Shown here: one piece after another, positions 52,186-60,936 of the stretch | Numbering within the stretch: position 1 is the stretch's first letter | Layout of the letters: each line of letters opens with the position of its first letter | Assembly: GCA_964388445.1 (NCBI GenBank) | Contig: CAYMAI010000004.1 | Span: 186,001 to 250,000, forward strand | Source: CAYMAI01 sp964388445 | GTDB lineage: Bacteria; 4484-113; JAGGVC01 | Reading direction: 5' to 3' | DNA: 64,000 nucleotides | The notes under the pieces: generated by a model | Databases searched by the model: none | Told to the model about the DNA's origin: nothing | What the model saw: only the letters and a program-made list of their open reading frames with translations | Program-made: the position numbers and the translations under genes

Positions 52186-52776
52186 ATGGAATCACAAATA
52201 TCCGCTTTTACAATCGGCGAAGCGTTTCCTTCTTACGGCATCTGCGTGGGCCGTACGGAGCGGCTTCTCGCCAAGCTGACGCCGGAGCTTTTCGACTGGC
52301 GGCCGCCCACGCCCGACGGTAGTTGGCATTTTTCAATCGGCGAATCCGTGGCGCATATTGCGGACGTCGCCCATTTGTTCTACGGTCACTTGCGCGGGTA
52401 TTGGAACTTCGAAAAGATGTTCCTTGCCCCTCCGGCGAATTTCGTCGGCCAGCAAGGCGAATGGAAACGCACTCGCGACTTCTCGTTCGACGCTGCGCTG
52501 GCGCACCTTTCGGACGCAAGGAACTCTTGGAACGAGGTAATGGCCATGCCGGCGGAAGCGGCGAACGAAACCAGCGATGCCGCGGTTGCTCATTTCGAAG
52601 AGGCTTCGCAGGCGGTCTCCTCCGGAAATTTGCCGCCGTATTTTACTGCGGGCGGCCCGCCGTCGCCGCGCAAGATGATCCCTTGGCTCGTGGAGCATGA
52701 AACCGGACACCGCTGTTCGATTGTCACGCTTCTTCGCACGTTTCACGGAGTCTCGTTTAAAGACGGCTGGTATTAG
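52186..52776 (+). CDS. DinB-like metal-binding protein, copy 2
   Basis: The 196-residue paralogue keeps the same layout: WRPPTPDGSWHFS near the N-terminus, VAHIADVAHLF, and EHETGHRCS near the end, giving the three metal-ligand positions. It matches copy 1 in length and in the LRTFHGVSFKDGW ending, so the pair arose by duplication. AAGGGG precedes the ATG. Its 3' end overlaps the convergent holin-like phage gene by 20 bp. Confidence 0.88.
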   Translation: MESQISAFTIGEAFPSYGICVGRTERLLAKLTPELFDWRPPTPDGSWHFSIGESVAHIADVAHLFYGHLRGYWNFEKMFLAPPANFVGQQGEWKRTRDFSFDAALAHLSDARNSWNEVMAMPAEAANETSDAAVAHFEEASQAVSSGNLPPYFTAGGPPSPRKMIPWLVEHETGHRCSIVTLLRTFHGVSFKDGWY

Positions 52777-53089
52777 AACCGGAATCTGCAGCATTTCGCT
52801 TTGGTTTTTTTTGACCGTGCATTTCGCCGCTTGCGGCGGCATTTCGTAGAACGCCGCTGTGAGACTTTGGCCTCATCGCCCTTATTTCGCGGTGAAGCGC
52901 GCCGAGAATGCGGGAGTTTTTCGCCTCGATTTTTTCGATGCGGGCAAGGCTGTCGCCGATTCGAGTCATCTTCCCGTTCGTCAGCTTTTCAAGCTCGCGG
53001 ATAATCTTTACCATCGCTGCGCCGAGCGCGGTGACGACGGCGGCGACTCCCGCAAACAACGCGGCGGCTGCCGGTGCGTCCTCAATCAT
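52757..53089 (-). CDS. Holin-like small membrane protein
   Basis: The 110-residue protein has an N-terminal hydrophobic segment (AAALFAGVAAVVTALGAAMV), then a helical region likely to form a coiled coil (KIIRELEKLTNGKMTRIGDSLARIEKIEAK), and a basic tail. The size, membrane segment and position at the 3' end of the phage-type genes suggest a holin-type or spanin-like protein. The ATG at 53089 with GGAGG in front overlaps the previous small gene (ATGATTGA). Confidence 0.65.
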   Translation of the reverse strand: MIEDAPAAAALFAGVAAVVTALGAAMVKIIRELEKLTNGKMTRIGDSLARIEKIEAKNSRILGALHREIRAMRPKSHSGVLRNAAASGEMHGQKKPKRNAADSGSNTSRL

Positions 53090-53255
53090 CCCCTTTCTCC
53101 TCCCCCGCCTTGCCGGTCTCTCGCGGCTCCGCGTTTTTCGCCAGCCGGAATACGACCTCCGCGATTTCGGCCAGTTCATCGCGGTGCTTCCACAGCCACT
53201 TTGCATATCGCGCAAGTTCGCGCCCGAAAAATTTCAAGAATTTAAGCGGTTTCAT
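53082..53255 (-). CDS. Very small phage-module protein (57 residues)
   Basis: The frame from ATG 53255 to the stop at 53082 gives 57 residues. It begins MKPLKFLKFFGRELARYAKW, is rich in Lys and Trp at the N-terminus and acidic later. AGGAG precedes the start at good spacing, and its stop overlaps the start of the holin-like gene. The function is unknown. Confidence 0.65.
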   Translation of the reverse strand: MKPLKFLKFFGRELARYAKWLWKHRDELAEIAEVVFRLAKNAEPRETGKAGEEKGDD

Positions 53256-53279
53256 TTTTACTCCTTTTTTTGATCAAGT

Positions 53280-54674
53280 CTATTCGAACAAACCGGCGGC
53301 GAAGGCAAGCGGAACATTAAGCCCGAACAGCCTTTTATCCGCACCGGCGCCGAGGCCGCGGAAAATGGCGATTCCACCCGGCGTAAACAGGCACGGCTTC
53401 AGGAGCGGAAATTCGCTCTCCTCGCCCGACGCGATTTCGAACAGCGCGCCGCCGGACAATGCGAAAACGTAATTCCACGTTTCGCTGCCGGACGGAGTCA
53501 GCGCAAATTCCACCTTTGCGCCGAAAATGAAAACGCCGCCAGCATTTATGCCGAGTGAAACTTCCGCGGAAGTTACAGAATCGAAATCGTCGGGCCGCGA
53601 AATTCCCGGCGTTTCCTCGATGGCTTTCGCAAGATCGAGCGCCGCCGCTCCGCTCCAAACTTTCGGCGAAGCGTCCGTGACGAAAAACATTTTCCCTTGC
53701 GGCGCGTCCGCAATAAGAACGCCGCCGTTCGATTTTGCTATTTCCGCGCCGCCGGTCACAGAAAGCTGGGTCACGCCGGGAGTGTCCAATATCGGCGCCG
53801 GCGCCGACTGGCCCGCGGCAAGCTTCATACTGTAAATTTTTTCAGCCGCAAGCCCCTTGCCCGACGCGATAAGCTCGCTCGATGCCGAAAGCGCGCCGGG
53901 CTTTTCGCCCGCCTGTTTCGGAATTAAAGCGGTCCAGTTTCCAGCATAGTTCCGGCGAAATACGCGCCAGCCTTTCGGCATCGAGTCGAGGTCTCCCGCC
54001 ATCGCGAAAACCGCGCCGCCGCAAATCGCCAGCGCGGTTACCGCCTCGTTCGCGGTGTCCGCGGCGATTGAAAAATCTTCCGCAATCGCAGCGCCGTCGA
54101 AGCGGAGAATCCTGAGTTCGCTTCCGCCGGTCTGATGCGTACCGATAAGAGCGAAGCCGCGGTATGCCGTCGCGCAAGTGAATGTTTCATCTTCGCCCGG
54201 TGCCGCTCCCTCGACTTCGGCGAGTTCGCCCGCATCAATATCGAGCCTGTAAATCGCGGATTCCGTGAACGCGTATATTTCCGCAGCGCCGCTTTTGCCC
54301 GCGATCTTGAAAACGCCGGTAATTTCATCCGGCGCGTCCTCGGTCGTAATCTCGAAAATTTCCCCGAATTCGCCCGACAAAAGAGCTTTTTCACGCGCAC
54401 CGAGCGCAATTTCAATCGCGTTATTTTCCGCGCCGGTTTCGATTTCGATGCCGCCGCCTTCCGCGATTTTCACGTCTCCGGTAAGCGCGGTTTCTTCCCC
54501 GGCTTTTCCAAGCGACAGCACGCCGAAATCGAAATTGTCGCCTTCCCCGTCCGGCGGCACGCCCGATAGCGCGGATTGAATTGTGCCCGCGGGCACGCGT
54601 TTTGCACTTCCGGAAATTCTCCTTATGCGTTCGTCTATTTCACGCGCCAGATTTTTCGCGCCGGTTTCGCCCAT
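53280..54674 (-). CDS. Phage tail fibre or beta-propeller-like protein
   Basis: The 464-residue protein is rich in Gly, Ala, Ser and Asp, with repeating short beta-strand patterns (for example AIYRLDIDAG, RFDGAAIAEDFS, GGAEIAKSNGG). This is the composition of receptor-binding or adhesin-like tail proteins. It lies between the baseplate-like gene and the holin-like genes. No specific family motif is recognised. Confidence 0.6.
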   Translation of the reverse strand: MGETGAKNLAREIDERIRRISGSAKRVPAGTIQSALSGVPPDGEGDNFDFGVLSLGKAGEETALTGDVKIAEGGGIEIETGAENNAIEIALGAREKALLSGEFGEIFEITTEDAPDEITGVFKIAGKSGAAEIYAFTESAIYRLDIDAGELAEVEGAAPGEDETFTCATAYRGFALIGTHQTGGSELRILRFDGAAIAEDFSIAADTANEAVTALAICGGAVFAMAGDLDSMPKGWRVFRRNYAGNWTALIPKQAGEKPGALSASSELIASGKGLAAEKIYSMKLAAGQSAPAPILDTPGVTQLSVTGGAEIAKSNGGVLIADAPQGKMFFVTDASPKVWSGAAALDLAKAIEETPGISRPDDFDSVTSAEVSLGINAGGVFIFGAKVEFALTPSGSETWNYVFALSGGALFEIASGEESEFPLLKPCLFTPGGIAIFRGLGAGADKRLFGLNVPLAFAAGLFE

Positions 54675-54686
54675 TGCCTTCTCCTT

Positions 54687-56615
54687 TTATGCAAGCGGCT
54701 CCGCAAGGTAATTAGTTCCTTGCGCCAGAGTTTTTCGCCCGTCCATAACCACTTTTTCCACGAGAATTCCCGCCTCCGTCCCAGTCATTTCGTCCGCAAT
54801 TTCCACGGTAATAAGCGGCTTAAGCATCGGGTCGAACACGGACGAATATTCCGCGCGCTGAAACGCGCGTACGAATTCGCCGAGCAAGTCCGAAGCTCGC
54901 TTTCTCGCCGCAAACTCGTCGAACAAACCGCTGGCGTCCTCGACGAAAGTCAAGTGTCCGATTAGCGAAGTTTTTTCGAGAAGCGCCGGATAATAAAAAT
55001 CTGCCTCGGAATCTTCTGCCTGAGCCTGCGCCACGGCGGCGAACTTTTGCGTGCCGTACACGCGAATTTCGTTAAGCGCCGCCGCGGGATCGCCGTCGTT
55101 CGAAAGCCCGTCTTTCGCCGGTTTGATGCGGATTTTCAAAAAGCGCGCTCCATCGAACACCGGGTTTTCGATAGTGCGGACTTCGAGCGGTTTCAAATAC
55201 ATGACCGCATCTCTCGATATTCGCTCGTAAGATTCGCCGTCCGCGCTTCCGAGAATTTCGACGCCGTATAGAAACTTCAAGCTCGCCGCGCCTTGCGAAT
55301 TCGGGTTGTGGCTGTTCGCCGCGACGACGTCAATGCGCGTGATCCGCCGCGGCTTTCCGTCCGCTCCCAGCCCCAGATCGAGCCTGGCGAAATCGCGCCA
55401 TGCATACGGCTCGCCCGAAAGGTTGTGCCGTCCGAAGCCGGTGTTTCCGTCGCCGTCTTTAACGAGCGACAAGCTGCCTTCTCCGAAAATCTTGGCGTTG
55501 CCGTTCCACCGGAATATATCGCCGTCGCCGTTAAGCAGGTCGGTCACAATGGCCGTTTCCGAAATCGGCCGCGGCTGCGGCACGTCGCCTTTCACGACGA
55601 CGCGCGTTTGCACGCCGTATCCGTCGAATGGCGATTCCACTCGAATCGGGTTTATCAGCGCCAGCTGCGGCGTCTCTTGTTGCGCAGCCGAAGCCAGTTT
55701 GTATTTCCCGGACGCGCTGTCGTAATATAGAAAGACGTTACCGGGCAGCGAGCGTTTCAAAAACCGCCAAAAGTCGAAAACGCTTCCATCCGTTTCGTCC
55801 CACCGGACGCGGTTTATATCGAGTCCAAGATTATCGAAGTCCAAATCGCCGCCCGAAATCCCCGGCCCGCCCAGCGGTTTCGGATAGGCGAGAGCCGCGG
55901 CAATAATCGCGCTCACGTCCGCAGTGCCTTCGACGTAACACCTGACGCCGTTTACGAAAATCGCGCCGCCTGGCGCGGAATGAAAAACTACCGCGCCGCT
56001 ATCGGGATAGACCGCGTACGCCGCGGGCGGAATTTCGGCGCCGGAAGAGTTCGTTACGCGAACGTCCGATTGTTTCCAGCTTCGCCGCTTGCCTTCCGCG
56101 GAAAATCCGTCCGGCGTTTCGGAAACGTCGAGGCCGTAAGCGAAAGCGCCCAGTTCCGGCGCCGAAGCGAGCGGCGCGCCGTCCGCTATCGCCACCGCGG
56201 ACGCGTCGAAGGCGACGCTCGTCACAGTTCGCGACAGGACGTGAAGCATGTCCAGCGCAACGAGTTTCAACCTGCCGTCAATGCGCTCGATTTCGGTCAC
56301 TATTCCGTCGAACAATCTTTCGGTTTCGCTGCCGCCCGCCGCGAGAAACACTTCGCACCAAACCTCGATTCGAGCGAAAAGCTGAAACCGGTTTGCAGGG
56401 TCGGTTTCCGCGCCGAAACCGCCGTCCGGCGGCGCAGGCTCGATTTCGAGCATCGCGGGAAGCCCGGATTCTCGCGTAAGCCGGAACCCGCCGTCCGCGA
56501 TTCGAAATTCTTCGAACGTGTCCGATTCGGGATGCGATGTTTTGATGCGCGGCCTAATCGCAATCCGCTTGCTTCGCTTAGCAAGCTCCGCGCGCGAAAG
56601 CATAGTCAGCGCCAT
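54687..56615 (-). CDS. Large phage tail/baseplate-like protein
   Basis: The 642-residue protein has a mixed alpha/beta pattern with WKQSDVRVTNSSGAEIPPA, and a discoidin-like stretch (RITRIDVVAANSHNPNSQG) before the C-terminus. It could be a tail-tip hub or receptor-binding subunit. I chose the ATG at 56615 with GGAGG in front; the longer open frame lies in the upstream gene. It sits directly after the 147-residue protein in the tail gene order. Confidence 0.7.
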   Translation of the reverse strand: MALTMLSRAELAKRSKRIAIRPRIKTSHPESDTFEEFRIADGGFRLTRESGLPAMLEIEPAPPDGGFGAETDPANRFQLFARIEVWCEVFLAAGGSETERLFDGIVTEIERIDGRLKLVALDMLHVLSRTVTSVAFDASAVAIADGAPLASAPELGAFAYGLDVSETPDGFSAEGKRRSWKQSDVRVTNSSGAEIPPAAYAVYPDSGAVVFHSAPGGAIFVNGVRCYVEGTADVSAIIAAALAYPKPLGGPGISGGDLDFDNLGLDINRVRWDETDGSVFDFWRFLKRSLPGNVFLYYDSASGKYKLASAAQQETPQLALINPIRVESPFDGYGVQTRVVVKGDVPQPRPISETAIVTDLLNGDGDIFRWNGNAKIFGEGSLSLVKDGDGNTGFGRHNLSGEPYAWRDFARLDLGLGADGKPRRITRIDVVAANSHNPNSQGAASLKFLYGVEILGSADGESYERISRDAVMYLKPLEVRTIENPVFDGARFLKIRIKPAKDGLSNDGDPAAALNEIRVYGTQKFAAVAQAQAEDSEADFYYPALLEKTSLIGHLTFVEDASGLFDEFAARKRASDLLGEFVRAFQRAEYSSVFDPMLKPLITVEIADEMTGTEAGILVEKVVMDGRKTLAQGTNYLAEPLA

Positions 56616-56617
56616 TG

Positions 56618-57061
56618 TTACTCCTCCCACTCCGTGCTCGAAACGTCGTCCCAGTCGCCGTAAGTGCCGCTTCCGATTAGTAGAATCTCGACGCGAATCA
56701 AATCCTGCTGCCACTCCGCCTTGCCTCGCGCGCCGGCGACGAAATCACCTAGCCGCTCGATATATCCGCGATACGCCGCTTGCCGCGTGCTTTCCATCAT
56801 CACGATATGCCCGCCCGTCCTGAACGCCGCGATTAAAAAATCGCCGAGGCTTATTTCGCTTGAATTTTCCAGCGCCAGCAGATTCGCTGGAAACTCGATA
56901 TCGAGCCGCACGGGTCGCGGACTCGATTCGGTTTCGATTCTGTGTGGGATTCCGCTTCTATCCGTCACGATTATCGCTCCGGTGTTCATTTCGGAGTTAA
57001 CCGAAACGCTCGACAGCGTGAAAGCGTCCGCGCTGACTCCGCCCGTCCATATTTTCAGCAT
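56618..57061 (-). CDS. Phage tail-module protein, unknown
   Basis: The 147-residue protein contains VLSIIT-like beta strands in its minus-strand product (ALENSSEISLGDFLIAAF and GGHIVMMEST). It overlaps the tape-measure-like gene by 1 nt at its start and precedes the large tail protein by 2 nt, so it belongs to the tail-tip group (distal tail-like position). Function is inferred from position only. Confidence 0.6.
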   Translation of the reverse strand: MLKIWTGGVSADAFTLSSVSVNSEMNTGAIIVTDRSGIPHRIETESSPRPVRLDIEFPANLLALENSSEISLGDFLIAAFRTGGHIVMMESTRQAAYRGYIERLGDFVAGARGKAEWQQDLIRVEILLIGSGTYGDWDDVSSTEWEE

Positions 57062-57699
57062 CAGGCTTCCCTCCTGTTCAGCGCGCCAAGCCTGCGTGTC
57101 ACTATTCGTTCGATTTCGTCTGCCACGTCCGCCGGCGCGCCGATGACGCCGTTCACAGTCACGTTCACGTTTAGCGCGGACGCGCTCCGGCCGCCTAGCG
57201 AGGAAGACGACGGCAAAATCGACGGCGATTGCGAGAGCATTGCGGGCGGGCTATAAATGTTTTCAAGCTCGACGGGTTTAAGAAACCGCTTTTTCTTCGC
57301 GCCGAAAAGGCCGCCGATTCCGCGCACGAGTTCGCCCAAAAGTCCGCCGAATATTTCCGCGAAAAAGCCGCCGCCCATTTCGCTCGAAATTGCGCCGGAA
57401 ACTTCGTCCGCAATCCGGCCTGCGAAGTTTCTCAAAAAACGTCTGCCCGCGTCGTCGAATCCGCCGCGATAAAGCTCGTTCCCGATTCCGCGAATGCTCG
57501 ACGTAAAATGTTTTTCCAATCTCTCCGCCGCAAGGTACGGCCGGGAAATCGCCTGTTCCGCGGCTGCGACGCCGTCTGCAAGCTCGCTTAACTTTTCGTG
57601 CGCCGTTTTTCCCGCGTCGGCAAGCATTTCGAGCGCGTCGATCAAATCGCGAATTCGCGGGTCGTCCCGCAAGTTGTCAAATTCGTATTTCGTCATCAC
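57061..57699 (-). CDS. Short tape-measure-like tail protein
   Basis: The 212-residue protein is helical at the N-terminus, has a Gly-rich hydrophobic centre (GGGFFAEIFGGLLGELVRGIGGLFG) and ends with a beta segment. It sits just downstream of the frameshifting chaperone, the standard location of the tape measure, but is far shorter than usual (600-2000 residues). That would mean a very short tail, or that the protein is something else. It begins MMTK at 57699; the second Met is possible. Confidence 0.6.
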   Translation of the reverse strand: MMTKYEFDNLRDDPRIRDLIDALEMLADAGKTAHEKLSELADGVAAAEQAISRPYLAAERLEKHFTSSIRGIGNELYRGGFDDAGRRFLRNFAGRIADEVSGAISSEMGGGFFAEIFGGLLGELVRGIGGLFGAKKKRFLKPVELENIYSPPAMLSQSPSILPSSSSLGGRSASALNVNVTVNGVIGAPADVADEIERIVTRRLGALNRREA

Positions 57700-57700
57700 T

Positions 57701-57997
57701 TTACGCTCCGAAAAATCCCGGGTCTATGTCCAGCGGCGAATCGCCCGTATTCATGAAAGCCGCTTCTACGCTTGCCCATATTCGTTTGATTTCGTTTTCC
57801 GCTTTTTTCGCGTCCATTCCGGACGCCGCCAAATCCAAAATGCGCTTCTCCCGTTTTCTCGCCGCAATTATTTTTGCCAGCGTTTCAAGCTCGAACAGCG
57901 TGTGCCGCTCCAAAGTTTCTTCCGCCGTCCAGCCGTATTCGAAGGCGAAAAGGTCTATCAGTCTTGCGATTTGAAATCCGGAAGAAGCGCTCCGGCT
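57701..57997 (-). CDS. Tail assembly chaperone extension in the -1 frame (T-like part)
   Basis: From the A7 slippery run the -1 frame is open for 98 further residues to a TAA at 57701, giving a fused protein of about 207 residues. The extension shows FAFEYGWTAEETLERHTLFELETL, typical of the second domain of frameshifted tail chaperones. A TTG at 57913 could only begin a fragment, and no ribosome site exists there. The fusion is needed in small amounts for tail assembly in siphophages. Confidence 0.78.
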   Translation of the reverse strand, partial: SRSASSGFQIARLIDLFAFEYGWTAEETLERHTLFELETLAKIIAARKREKRILDLAASGMDAKKAENEIKRIWASVEAAFMNTGDSPLDIDPGFFGA

Positions 57998-58323
57998 TTT
58001 TTTAGGCAGGTTCCGAATTCGCCCGATTTAAACTCCTGCTCGTAAATCGCGCTTGCGATTTCGACAAGATCTTCTTTCGTAAGCGTGTCCAGGAATTCCA
58101 CGGGTTCGCCCAGCGTTATGCAAACCGCCTCGCCAGCGATTCGTAAAACATCCGCAAGTTTCGCCCCGCCGCTTTCCTTGCCGCCATCCGCCGCCGTAAA
58201 GAACATCCCGCCGATTTCGAGCGCGATTCGCGCGTTCCACCGCGGCACTTCGATTTCCCGGCCGTCCGACAGCGTAAGCCGCGTCCCCGGATTTCCGGTA
58301 CGCTCCGTCGTGTTCAAACTCAT
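57958..58323 (-). CDS. Tail assembly chaperone, zero-frame product (G-like)
   Basis: The 121-residue protein begins MSLNTTERTG and is placed between the tail tube and the tape-measure-like gene, the place of lambda gpG. The ATG at 58323 has GGAG at 6 nt; an ATG at 58335 is in frame but lacks a ribosome site. Near its end the codons CTA AAA AAA form a slippery run that can move ribosomes into the -1 frame. Confidence 0.75.
   Translation of the reverse strand: MSLNTTERTGNPGTRLTLSDGREIEVPRWNARIALEIGGMFFTAADGGKESGGAKLADVLRIAGEAVCITLGEPVEFLDTLTKEDLVEIASAIYEQEFKSGEFGTCLKKAGALLPDFKSQD
57997..58003 (-). other. Programmed -1 frameshift slippery site (seven A)
   Basis: On the minus strand a run of seven A (T7 on plus) lies in the reading CTA-AAA-AAA, allowing tandem slippage of both tRNAs into the -1 frame. 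It joins the two chaperone parts, and both frames are otherwise open around it. Confidence 0.78.
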
Positions 58324-58335
58324 CGCCTTCTCCAT

Positions 58336-59151
58336 TTAGTTCACCATCCCGTGTTCGGGTACGTACGGATTGTCCGGCGCGTCCGCAGCGGAGTCCGTCT
58401 GGTTCGCAAACACCGGGCCGAAAAACCGCTGGCTGCCGAAAGGCGCGTCAGGCGAGCTTTCGTCCGGCAAACACTCGCCGGTAAACGGAATCCCGATCCA
58501 GTCCTTTTCGTCGAACGCCAGCTTCACGTCCGCTTCCAGCGAAACTTTGGACAAAGTGATTTCAAGCAGGCTTACACCGTCGGGATACCTGTGCAGCAGG
58601 ATCATATGAACCGGCGTAATTTTCCCCGGCGCAGTAAACTTCACTTCCGCGCCCGCCGCCGGAAGATGCGAATACGTTAGCTTGAGCAGCGCTCCGGCCG
58701 GTATGCCGCCGTCCGCTTTCATCCTAATCGCGGTGCGCGCCGGGTTTAGTTCGTAATCGTCTCCCGAAACGTACGTCACGGATTCGTCCGCGGATTTCAC
58801 CGTTATGCTTCCGCTCTCCGCCGTCCGCATCAGCGTGTGCCAGCGCGACGGATACAGCCTTGCATACTCGGTCTTTTGCTGAGCGGTTCCCGCGGGAAGT
58901 TCCGCAATGCCCGCAAGCCCGAGCGCGCCGTTCACGACCGGCGGATTGATTTCGCCGAACCTGCCGCGCACGTGAAACGAGCGGCGCACGGGAAGTATGT
59001 GGTCGGTCGCGAATTCCAGCCCCACGTTCGATTCGTGCTTTATCGTTTCCACACGCTTTTCGATTTCGACGTCCGTTGCCCAGCCGCACTTTTCGCCGTT
59101 GATATAAATTTCCGCCGAGCCGACCGTAAGCGATCTAATATCGTTCGTCAT
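58336..59151 (-). CDS. Phage tail tube (major tail) protein
   Basis: The 271-residue protein has the alternating beta-strand pattern of tail-tube proteins (SAEIYINGEKCGWATDVEIEKRVETI at the start, DVKLAFDEKDWIGIPFTGE near the end) and sits immediately before the chaperone gene, its standard position. It likely forms the hollow tube through which DNA passes. Confidence rests mainly on gene order. Confidence 0.72.
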   Translation of the reverse strand: MTNDIRSLTVGSAEIYINGEKCGWATDVEIEKRVETIKHESNVGLEFATDHILPVRRSFHVRGRFGEINPPVVNGALGLAGIAELPAGTAQQKTEYARLYPSRWHTLMRTAESGSITVKSADESVTYVSGDDYELNPARTAIRMKADGGIPAGALLKLTYSHLPAAGAEVKFTAPGKITPVHMILLHRYPDGVSLLEITLSKVSLEADVKLAFDEKDWIGIPFTGECLPDESSPDAPFGSQRFFGPVFANQTDSAADAPDNPYVPEHGMVN

Positions 59152-59163
59152 TTTTTCTCCTTA

Positions 59164-59622
59164 TCATCCGAGGTTCGCGCCATCGAGTTTCGCCCTTACT
59201 CCGAACCCGACTCGCACAATTTTTAATTCCGGATTTTTTTCAATATGAATTTCTTCCCACGTTATTCCGGAAACCGTCATCTCACCAAGCACTACCACCG
59301 GCGCCGGCACGGGCAATTCGTAATCCCAATCGAGCAGCGGAATCTTCAATCCCCCGTCCGAATCGCCGAGCAGTAGCTTCGTTAGCTCCGCGGCAAGCCC
59401 TCTCGCCGCCGCGGCATTCCCGCCCCCCGATATGCAATCCGCGGTAAACGCGACTTCGGCAAGCATCGCATCGCGATTCCCGCCGTTCGCAACGCCGGAG
59501 GCGCCGGACGCCATGACGGTTATCGCCGGAAGTTCCGACGGCTCGCCCGGCGCGAAATAAAGATTCGCATCCGCCAAATTTTCCGACAGCCACTTGTTCA
59601 CGCTCGTTATAGCGTTCCTCAT
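59164..59622 (-). CDS. Phage tail terminator-like protein
   Basis: The 152-residue protein begins MRNAITSVNKWLSENLADANLYFAP and has the alpha/beta pattern of tail-completion proteins. It lies just before the tail-tube gene, overlapping the previous gene by 4 nt. Role is by position. Confidence 0.65.
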   Translation of the reverse strand: MRNAITSVNKWLSENLADANLYFAPGEPSELPAITVMASGASGVANGGNRDAMLAEVAFTADCISGGGNAAAARGLAAELTKLLLGDSDGGLKIPLLDWDYELPVPAPVVVLGEMTVSGITWEEIHIEKNPELKIVRVGFGVRAKLDGANLG

Positions 59623-60017
59623 TCCTGCACCTTCCTTGCGAGAGCGATTAAAAGTTGCCGCTTGCCGAAAACCGCCGGCGCGCTTAACGCGACCACCCTC
59701 CAGTCCGAGTTATCGAAATGCAAAATCGAGCCCGTTTCCACCGGCGCGTCCGCAGCCATCGTCAGGCGTTTGTCGCCCGCCAGAATTTGCACGCCGCCGA
59801 TTTGCCTTTCGCCCAATCTGTCAGCCGCGGCGAGTGCGTCCGAAACGGCGGGCCGCGGAAAAATCACGACGTCCACCGGCGTTTTGTCCGGCGGCGTTCC
59901 CGATTCCGCGTGTCCGCCTTGAACTTCGTACGTGCGAAGGTATATTTCCTCTTCGCTTCCTTTAGTCAACTCGACCGCCTTTCTCATCGCGCGCTCCAGC
60001 CTTTCACCGTCCGGCAT
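59619..60017 (-). CDS. Phage head-tail joining protein (minor tail or neck protein)
   Basis: The 132-residue protein begins MPDGERLERAMRKAVELT, a helix followed by beta strands, resembling neck proteins of the gp10/HK97-gp10 type. It falls between the connector and tail-terminator positions. Function is inferred. Confidence 0.6.
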   Translation of the reverse strand: MPDGERLERAMRKAVELTKGSEEEIYLRTYEVQGGHAESGTPPDKTPVDVVIFPRPAVSDALAAADRLGERQIGGVQILAGDKRLTMAADAPVETGSILHFDNSDWRVVALSAPAVFGKRQLLIALARKVQE

Positions 60018-60026
60018 TTTTCCCTC

Positions 60027-60602
60027 CTAATGCGGAAAATCCATCGCGCAAGGAATTTCGAAGTCGTACACTCCCAGCGCTTCCTTCGCCTGCTTTCGCA
60101 GTTCGATTGCGAGAAGCGTCGTATCGAGCATGTTTCCCGCCACGCCCGCCCGAATGGCAAGCCGCGCCTCGCTGCCGGCTATCGTCATCAGCGCGTCGTG
60201 TATCGCCTTTCCGGTATCGACAAGATAAGTCCGGACGCTCACCCGCACTTCCATCGGCTCGGCGAACGTCAGCACGCCGGTGACATAGTTCGTCTCGTCG
60301 CCTTCTCCCGGCGAATAAACCTCGCCGCCCGCGATAACGTCCGTGGCATAATCGAGAAACCCGCCGATTCCGCAACCGAATTTCGTCTTTTCCGAATTTA
60401 GCGGGGACAGCTTAATTTCCACCCATCCGATTCGGTTCAGGAATTGCACCTCGCCGCCGATCTTGTCTATGGCACGCAACATTTTCGCCGATTGCGGCGC
60501 AAGGACCGTGGCGGCGATTATGTCGTTTAGTTCCGAATCGGTAAGCGCTTTTTCTGCTCCCGTGTCGCCCGACGCAAGCCTGACATATTCTTTAATGGTC
60601 AT
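60027..60602 (-). CDS. Phage head-tail connector candidate
   Basis: The 191-residue protein has an early helical part (MTIKEYVRLASGDTG) typical of gp6/gp15-type connectors and a beta-rich middle. It starts within the end of the previous gene, overlapping by 11 nt, so both are translationally coupled. No family motif is decisive. Confidence 0.6.
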   Translation of the reverse strand: MTIKEYVRLASGDTGAEKALTDSELNDIIAATVLAPQSAKMLRAIDKIGGEVQFLNRIGWVEIKLSPLNSEKTKFGCGIGGFLDYATDVIAGGEVYSPGEGDETNYVTGVLTFAEPMEVRVSVRTYLVDTGKAIHDALMTIAGSEARLAIRAGVAGNMLDTTLLAIELRKQAKEALGVYDFEIPCAMDFPH

Positions 60603-60936
60603 TATGGGCTCCGGCTTCCGTTATTTCGCATCCTTTAAGTTCAAGCTTGAACGCGTCCGCCGCAGTTACCAGCGCTTCGCCGTTTTCGAACCATTGCCCG
60701 CAATATTCGCCTGTGTATCTCTTGTTCGGGCTTTTCGCGACATACAGCTTCGGCACGTTTTCGGCGGTCGAGCCTTTCGACGCTTTGCCGAATACCGGCA
60801 TCGTTTTTTCAAACGGTTTTTTGCTTTTCGAAAGCATTTTTTTCGATTTATCCTCCGGTTTTATTTTGCGGACGGCGCTTTCGTTCGCGCCGCCCGCAAC
60901 CGTCCGTGCGAGAGCAATGTAACCCTCGATTTTCAT
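60592..60936 (-). CDS. Small phage head protein, unknown
   Basis: The 114-residue protein is basic and Lys-rich in the centre (EDKSKKMLSKSKKPFEK) with a C-terminal Cys-containing beta part. Its ATG at 60936 overlaps the capsid stop by 1 nt (TGATG), so it is coupled to the capsid gene. The longer open frame upstream lies in the capsid gene and is not used. Confidence 0.65.
   Translation of the reverse strand: MKIEGYIALARTVAGGANESAVRKIKPEDKSKKMLSKSKKPFEKTMPVFGKASKGSTAENVPKLYVAKSPNKRYTGEYCGQWFENGEALVTAADAFKLELKGCEITEAGAHNDH

Noticed and set aside
57701..57913. Independent 70-codon gene after the tail chaperone
   Set aside because: It has no ribosome site, begins with TTG inside the open -1 frame, and the slippery A7 run explains its translation as a fused extension.
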